In this document: piece by piece, positions 59,549 to 64,000 of the stretch | How the letters are laid out: every line of letters begins with the position of its first letter | Position numbering within the stretch: position 1 is the first letter of the stretch | Source of the DNA: an uncultured Paracoccaceae bacterium | GTDB lineage: Bacteria; Pseudomonadota; Alphaproteobacteria; Rhodobacterales; Rhodobacteraceae | Reading direction: 5' to 3' | Length of the DNA: 64,000 nucleotides | Assembly (NCBI GenBank): GCA_947488605.1 | Contig: CANKZJ010000001.1 | Span: 124,001-188,000 of the forward strand | Notes under the pieces: model-generated | What the model saw: only the letters and a program-made list of their open reading frames with translations | What the model was told of the DNA's origin: nothing | The model's database searches: none | Program-made: the position numbers and the translations under genes

Positions 59549-60176
59549 CCCCGCAGCCGATGCGACCCTGACAGCCGCAGGACTGGCACCTACGGGGCAA
59601 GGGCGCGTATTGCTTATCGCTTGTGGCGCGTTGGCACGCGAAATATTGGCAATCAAGGCGGCCAATGGGCTTGATCATCTCGATCTGCAATGTCTGCCGG
59701 CCATTTTGCATAATCATCCCGACCGCATCGTGCCTGCCGTTCGCGCCGCAGTCGCGGCACACCGCGATGCCTATGATCAGTTATTTGTAGTCTATGCCGA
59801 TTGCGGCACAGGTGGTCAGTTGCAAGCGGCCTGTGCCGAGCTGAATGTCCAGATGGTTGCAGGCCCTCATTGTTATTCATTCTTTGAAGGCAATGATGTC
59901 TTTGAAGCCCGCGACGAAATGACGGCATTCTATCTGACAGATTTTCTGGTGCGCCAGTTTGATGCCTTTGTATGGGAGCCGCTTGGCCTGTCGCGCCATC
60001 CGGAACTGCGCGATATGTACTTTGGCAACTATGAAAAGCTAGTCTATCAGGCACAGACGGACGACGCGGCATTGACGGATAAAGCGGATGAATGCGCGCA
60101 GCGGCTGGGTCTTACGTTCGAGCGCCGGTATACTGGCTATGGCGACCTTGCACCTGCCCTGAAGGCGATCACCTAA
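59532..60176 (+). CDS. DUF1638 protein (split methionine synthase-associated)
   Basis: 214 residues; two adjacent ATGs (59532 and 59535) are possible starts. Seen: VLLIACGALAREILAI, a central YADCGTGGQL, and a cysteine-histidine pair in AGPHCYSFFEG, all plausible metal or corrinoid contacts. Genetic work in roseobacters connects DUF1638 proteins to B12-dependent methionine synthesis with separate MetH domains; the precise step is not settled. Gene order with the corrinoid protein and methyltransferase supports this. The 3' end overlaps sufE by 4 bp, convergent. Confidence 0.88.
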   Translation: MMTSIDPAADATLTAAGLAPTGQGRVLLIACGALAREILAIKAANGLDHLDLQCLPAILHNHPDRIVPAVRAAVAAHRDAYDQLFVVYADCGTGGQLQAACAELNVQMVAGPHCYSFFEGNDVFEARDEMTAFYLTDFLVRQFDAFVWEPLGLSRHPELRDMYFGNYEKLVYQAQTDDAALTDKADECAQRLGLTFERRYTGYGDLAPALKAIT

Positions 60177-60580
60177 GCGGCAGCCGCCGTTTCACGGATA
60201 CGGTCAACCATCGCGCGCAACCCGTTGGACCGCTGCGCCGAGAGATGATCATTTAGGCCCAAACGCTCCAGTTCGGCAATTGCATCGGTTTGGACAACAT
60301 TCTCGACTGGCTGATTATTGTAGAGCGCCAGAAGTACGGCAATCAGTCCGCGCACGATCATCGCATCGCTTTCGCCGCGGAAGGTGAAAACACCGTCACG
60401 GATTTGCGGCACAAGCCAAACCTGGCTCGCGCAACCATCAACCTTTGTGGCAGGCACACGCAAGGCGTCTTCAAGGGGCGGCATCGCTTTGCCCATGTCG
60501 ATCACATGGCGATAGCGATCCTCCCAATCATCAAGGAATTCAAAGGTATCAACGAGGTCTTCAAAATCAGGGTTGGCCAT
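60173..60580 (-). CDS. sufE: SufE family sulfur acceptor
   Basis: 135-residue protein that accepts persulfide sulfur from a SufS-type desulfurase and stimulates Fe-S cluster assembly. The active-site cysteine is C50 in ATKVDGCASQVW, the invariant family motif. No other suf genes are close by; a cysteine desulfurase-like gene lies at 5.2-6.4 kb but is not its obvious partner. Confidence 0.94.
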   Translation of the reverse strand: MANPDFEDLVDTFEFLDDWEDRYRHVIDMGKAMPPLEDALRVPATKVDGCASQVWLVPQIRDGVFTFRGESDAMIVRGLIAVLLALYNNQPVENVVQTDAIAELERLGLNDHLSAQRSNGLRAMVDRIRETAAAA

Positions 60581-60640
60581 GGGCTGCTCTCTGTCTAATG
60601 CTTGGGTTTGATGTAGGTCGGTTGGTATCCGCCGTCCAGA

Positions 60641-61798
60641 TCAAAGCGTGACAGTAACGACCTTCTGCCCTTTGACGGCAAGACCCACCTGCCCTTCGCA
60701 GAGCCGCAAAGCATCGTGGCCAAACACCTCACGACGCCAGCCTTTGAGTGCGACCACGTCCCGGTTGCCCGCAGCAAGTGCGTCGAGGTCAGAGGAGGAC
60801 GCAATCAGCTTTGGTGCGACTTCGGCATCGTCGGTTTTTGCCTTGAGCAACACACGCAGCATATCGGCCAGCGCAGGGTTCACCTGCAATTTAGTCCGCT
60901 GGTTATCTACCTTAGGCGCATCATCGGGATCCGTGGCAAGCCCGTCTTTCACCGCCTTCAGAATACCTGCTGCGATATCACCCTTTCTGGCCTCACGCAA
61001 AAGCAGACGTGAGCGACTAAGGTCTTGTTCCGACTGTGGTTTCGTCGATGCTAATTCAACAAGTGCGTCATCTTTGAAGACGCGATTGCGCGGCACGTTG
61101 CGCGCTTGTGCATAGATTTCACGAAACCGCGCCAACTCACGCACAATCGCCAGAAACTTGCCCGACTGCGTGCGTGTTTTCACCCGCTTCCAAGCATTCT
61201 CAGGATCCGCTTGATACGTTTCGGGATCTTCCAAAACGGCCATCTCTTCAGTGACCCATTTTGCGCGGCCAGACTTGGCCAAGCGATCAGAGAGGTATTC
61301 GTAAATATCGCGCAAATGTGTGACATCAGCCAATGCGTATTTTGCTTGCGCATCCGTCAACGGACGACGCGACCAATCAGTGAACCGCGATGATTTATCC
61401 AGATCCGCTTTGGCAATCTTGCGCACGAGCGTCTCGTAGCCCACTTGCTCTCCAAAGCCGCAAACCATTGCTGCCACTTGGGTATCAAACAGAGGCTCCG
61501 GGATAACCTGCGCGTCGACATAAAATATCTCAAGGTCCTGGCGTGCGGCATGGAACACTTTCACGCAGCCATGATCGCGGTAAAGATCGTAAAGCGGCTC
61601 CAACGACAGCCCATTCACCAATGGATCAACAAGAACGGCATCAGCGCCCGCTTCATCCTGATAGGCAAGCTGGATCAAACACAGCTTTGAATAATACGTC
61701 CGCTCACGCAGAAATTCTGTATCTACAGTGACATAGGGGCGCTTTGCGGCCTCTTGGCAGAATGCTGCCAAGGCATCGGTCGTGGTAATTGTTCTCAT
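60641..61798 (-). CDS. rnd: Ribonuclease D
   Basis: 385-residue 3'-5' exoribonuclease for tRNA 3'-end maturation. The DEDD-y exonuclease domain shows D26 and E28 in VTVDTEFLRE, an aspartate in HAARQDLEIF (near residue 88) and the tyrosine-aspartate motif YALADV. An HRDC domain follows (about 205-285), then a C-terminal helical domain. Alone on its strand between sufE and purN. Length is normal. Confidence 0.95.
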   Translation of the reverse strand: MRTITTTDALAAFCQEAAKRPYVTVDTEFLRERTYYSKLCLIQLAYQDEAGADAVLVDPLVNGLSLEPLYDLYRDHGCVKVFHAARQDLEIFYVDAQVIPEPLFDTQVAAMVCGFGEQVGYETLVRKIAKADLDKSSRFTDWSRRPLTDAQAKYALADVTHLRDIYEYLSDRLAKSGRAKWVTEEMAVLEDPETYQADPENAWKRVKTRTQSGKFLAIVRELARFREIYAQARNVPRNRVFKDDALVELASTKPQSEQDLSRSRLLLREARKGDIAAGILKAVKDGLATDPDDAPKVDNQRTKLQVNPALADMLRVLLKAKTDDAEVAPKLIASSSDLDALAAGNRDVVALKGWRREVFGHDALRLCEGQVGLAVKGQKVVTVTL

Positions 61799-61875
61799 TC
61801 TTATTCCGTCAGTCGCAATATGCTGTTCCTATGTCCCGCAGTGATAGGCCATCGGCACAGCGAAGAAAAGCGCGG

Positions 61876-62472
61876 TCAGTTTTTCAGCATGACAGGGGTA
61901 CGGTCACCTTGCGCAAACCGTCGCAAAACGGCCGGGTAAAGCGCATGTTCGAGCGGTAGCAAACGTGCGGCCAAAGTTTCAGCGGTATCGCCTGCTGAAA
62001 TGCTGATCCGTGCTTGCCCCAAGATAGGCCCATCGTCCAAGGCTGCCGTCACTTCATGCACAGTGCAACCATGCGCGGTGTCACCCGCCTCCAAGGCGCG
62101 GGCGTGGGTGTGCAAACCTTTGTATTTAGGCAGCAGCGACGGGTGGATGTTCAACATTCGCCCTTCCCATTTTGCAGTAAATGCAGGTGTCAGAATGCGC
62201 ATGAACCCGGCAAGGCAGATGATATCTGGTTCGGCCGTTTCCAGCGCTTTTTGCAACGCCTCCTCAAACCCCGCACGATCTTTGCCAAAAGGTTTGTGAT
62301 CAATGGCATGGGTCGGAATGCCGCGCTCACGCGCTTTGGCCAATCCACCGGCGTGCGGGTCATTCGCCAGCACAAGCACCGGACGCGCCGGGTGGTCACC
62401 CGTCATGCTGTCGACCAGCGCCACCATATTCGAGCCGCCCCCGGAGATCAGGATCGCAACCCGTTTGGTCAC
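61876..62472 (-). CDS. purN: Phosphoribosylglycinamide formyltransferase
   Basis: 198-residue enzyme using 10-formyl-THF in purine synthesis step 3. Seen: the [18 protein letters not shown]-loop-like start and [33 protein letters not shown], with the catalytic Asn-His and later aspartate of the family. Overlaps purM by 4 bp (ATGA), so the two are co-translated. Confidence 0.97.
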   Translation of the reverse strand: MTKRVAILISGGGSNMVALVDSMTGDHPARPVLVLANDPHAGGLAKARERGIPTHAIDHKPFGKDRAGFEEALQKALETAEPDIICLAGFMRILTPAFTAKWEGRMLNIHPSLLPKYKGLHTHARALEAGDTAHGCTVHEVTAALDDGPILGQARISISAGDTAETLAARLLPLEHALYPAVLRRFAQGDRTPVMLKN

Positions 62473-63512
62473 AAAAGTGCGCCTGTGTAACTGACGCCTT
62501 CGCCCGCAGTGACTGTGCCGAGTTGATATACCGTTTCACCGGCTTCAGACAAAAGTTGCGTCAGCGCCTCGGCACGTGCTGCATCTACTGCAAGAACCAT
62601 GCCGATCCCGGCGTTGAAGGTTTTCAGCAACTCTGCCTCGGCCATGCCGCCTGTTTGTGCCAACCACCGGAAAACCGGAGGCAATTCCCACGCGCCCAGA
62701 TCAACCTGCGCGCCCATCCCTTGCGGTAACACGCGCGGTAGATTTTCGGTCAAACCACCACCCGTGATATGTGCCAGCGCATGTACACCACCAGCCCGCA
62801 CAGCACTAAGCGCCTGTTTTACATAAAGACGTGTCGGGGCCAAAAGCGCTTCACCCAAATTGGTATCTGCGAAAGGTGCGTCATCACTCCACGTCAGGCC
62901 AGATAGATCAACAACGCGGCGTACCAACGAATACCCGTTTGAGTGCACACCGTCCGACGCGAGCCCCAACAAGACGTCACCTTCTCGCACACCGGCAGGA
63001 AGCTCGGCACCACGTTCCATCGCGCCAACGGCGAAACCTGCCAAATCAAAATCACCCGCATGATACATGCCCGGCATCTCGGCGGTTTCCCCACCGATCA
63101 AGGCGCATCCGGACGCCTCGCAACCTGCGGCAATCCCTTCGATGATGCGGGTCGCTTCATCCAGTTCCAATTTGCCTGTCGCAAAATAATCAAGGAAAAA
63201 CAAAGGTTCTGCGCCCTGACAGACCAAGTCATTCACACACATGGCGACCAGATCAATTCCGATCGTATCCACATTACCGGTATCAATCGCGATCCGCAGC
63301 TTCGTGCCGACCCCGTCCGTGGCCGCAACCAAGATCGGGTCGGTATACCCTGCCCCCTTCAGATCGAATAAAGCACCAAACCCGCCAAGCCCTGCCATCA
63401 CACCGGGCCGCGCCGTGCGTTTGGCCGCCGGTTTGATCCGCTCAACCAAACTGTTGCCCGCATCAATATCCACGCCTGCATCGGCATAAGTGAGGCCATT
63501 CTTATCGGTCAT
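62469..63512 (-). CDS. purM: Phosphoribosylformylglycinamidine cyclo-ligase
   Basis: 347-residue AIR synthase, step 5 of purine synthesis. It begins [22 protein letters not shown] and contains [26 protein letters not shown] and the substrate segment [16 protein letters not shown], all diagnostic. The ATG at 63512 is preceded by a GGAG site. First gene of purM-purN; about 120 bp separate it from the divergent tRNA gene. Confidence 0.97.
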   Translation of the reverse strand: MTDKNGLTYADAGVDIDAGNSLVERIKPAAKRTARPGVMAGLGGFGALFDLKGAGYTDPILVAATDGVGTKLRIAIDTGNVDTIGIDLVAMCVNDLVCQGAEPLFFLDYFATGKLELDEATRIIEGIAAGCEASGCALIGGETAEMPGMYHAGDFDLAGFAVGAMERGAELPAGVREGDVLLGLASDGVHSNGYSLVRRVVDLSGLTWSDDAPFADTNLGEALLAPTRLYVKQALSAVRAGGVHALAHITGGGLTENLPRVLPQGMGAQVDLGAWELPPVFRWLAQTGGMAEAELLKTFNAGIGMVLAVDAARAEALTQLLSEAGETVYQLGTVTAGEGVSYTGALL

Positions 63513-63636
63513 GGGGCAGCTCCTGTCGCGTTTTGCGTTCGTTACCGTATCGTCTCAATAAAGGGAACAGGAATTGCCACCACGTTCATTCGTGTCTTGA
63601 CGCAAACGCCCTGTCTGGTACTCCAAATTCTTAAGT

Positions 63637-63713
63637 GGGCCTGTAGCTCAACTGGTTAGAGCAGAGCGCTCATAACGCTTTGGTTGCGGGTTCAAGTCCT
63701 GCCGGGCCTACCA
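63637..63713 (+). tRNA. tRNA with CAT anticodon (probably tRNA-Ile2, lysidine type; tRNA-Met possible)
   Basis: 77-nt cloverleaf ending in encoded CCA (63711-63713). Anticodon CAT at 63671-63673 in loop CTCATAA, stem GAGCG/CGCTT. The acceptor stem has C4-G69 and C5-G68, pairs known as positive signals for TilS, which converts CAT to lysidine-AT in tRNA-Ile2; elongator tRNA-Met of E. coli differs there. No A1-U72 initiator feature. The 1-72 pair is G-U, which is uncommon. Confidence 0.92.
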
Positions 63714-63820
63714 CTTACCGCCGCATTGTGCTGTTTATGTATACAAATGCATACACGCCTTTTCGTGTCGATGAAGATACGCTATGCAATGCGCAACATC
63801 CCTTAGCCACGGAGACAGAT

Positions 63821-64000
63821 ATGTCCAAGATCAAGGTAGAAAACCCCATCGTCGAACTCGACGGTGATGAAATGACGCGCATCATGTGGCATTTCATCAA
63901 AGATAAACTGATCCTGCCTTATCTGGATATTGACCTGCTCTACTACGACCTCGCAATGGAGGTCCGTGACGAAACCAACGACCAAATCACGATTGATGCG
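63821..64000 (+). CDS. icd: NADP-dependent isocitrate dehydrogenase, 5' part only
   Basis: First 60 codons, cut by the window end. The start [20 protein letters not shown] is the typical N-terminus of the monocyclic-type (IDH1/2-like) NADP-isocitrate dehydrogenase of alphaproteobacteria, continuing [18 protein letters not shown]. The ATG at 63821 has GGAG ten bases upstream. TCA-cycle enzyme producing 2-oxoglutarate and NADPH. Confidence 0.94.
   Translation, partial: MSKIKVENPIVELDGDEMTRIMWHFIKDKLILPYLDIDLLYYDLAMEVRDETNDQITIDA

Noticed and set aside
63564-63586. EcfG-like general-stress promoter (GGAAC...CGTT) between purM and the tRNA
   Set aside because: The spacer is 14 bp, not the 16-17 bp expected.

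Overview
The window is ordinary, gene-dense chromosome of a marine alphaproteobacterium of the order Rhodobacterales (Roseobacter group). This rests on the gene families, not on any search: a DMSP demethylase next to an acrylyl-CoA reductase (dmdA-acuI), the tellurite-resistance set trgA-trgB-cysK, a split B12-dependent methionine synthase, a zeta-type F1-ATPase inhibitor (DUF1476), an SspB adaptor and a circularly permuted two-piece tmRNA. I see no insertion sequence, prophage, integrase or CRISPR array. The cysK gene at the left edge and the icd gene at the right edge are cut by the window.

Layout, left to right. 0-6.4 kb (minus strand): class-V aminotransferase, photolyase, Cfa, TrgA, TrgB and CysK, a stress and membrane-repair set. 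6.4-13.4 kb: BCCT transporter, acuI, dmdA, DinB, DUF1326 and DUF2182, with a divergent FadR-type regulator whose probable operator lies between the two directions. 13.4-17.3 kb: ClbS/DfsB-like protein, SCO1/SenC, hemN (with an FnrL-like box) and small membrane proteins. 17.6-31.5 kb: a complete nitrate assimilation locus, nasT-nasS-nrtA-nrtB-nrtCD-nirB-nirD-nasA-trpD2-like-cysG, with a leader before nrtA that carries a dual-hexaloop ANTAR target and a terminator. 31.9-36.3 kb: a translationally coupled six-gene operon joining a LolD/FtsX-type ABC transporter to a ZnuA-like metal-binding protein and a DUF4198 protein; this is the best candidate here for an undescribed system.

36.9-37.3 kb: permuted ssrA. 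Its predicted tag is ANDNNAPMAVAA, and sspB, whose product presents such tags to ClpXP, lies about 3 kb away. 37.3-42.8 kb: DUF1194, ChrB-like and ChrA, SspB, fumC, DUF4169 and an RHH protein. 43.0-46.8 kb: cytochrome P450 with a membrane-bound GHSSG hydrolase, CcdA and TusA. 46.8-50.4 kb: an SDR coupled to RNase E. 50.8-55.7 kb: dctB-dctD, in which DctD has lost GAFTGA, and purC-purS-purQ. 55.8-60.2 kb: DUF1476, a split MetH cluster (homocysteine methyltransferase, corrinoid protein, small membrane protein, DUF1638) and a PA0069-type radical SAM protein. 60.2-64 kb: SufE, RNase D, purN, purM, a CAT-anticodon tRNA and the start of icd.

The main functional blocks are nitrogen acquisition (nitrate sensing by NasS/NasT, import, reduction, and siroheme supply by CysG), DMSP and one-carbon metabolism (dmdA, acuI, possibly the BCCT importer, and the split MetH), C4-dicarboxylate sensing, purine synthesis and trans-translation. 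Many neighbours share start and stop codons (ATGA, GTGA or TGATG), so most blocks are probably true operons. All assignments come from reading motifs by eye; no database search was possible.
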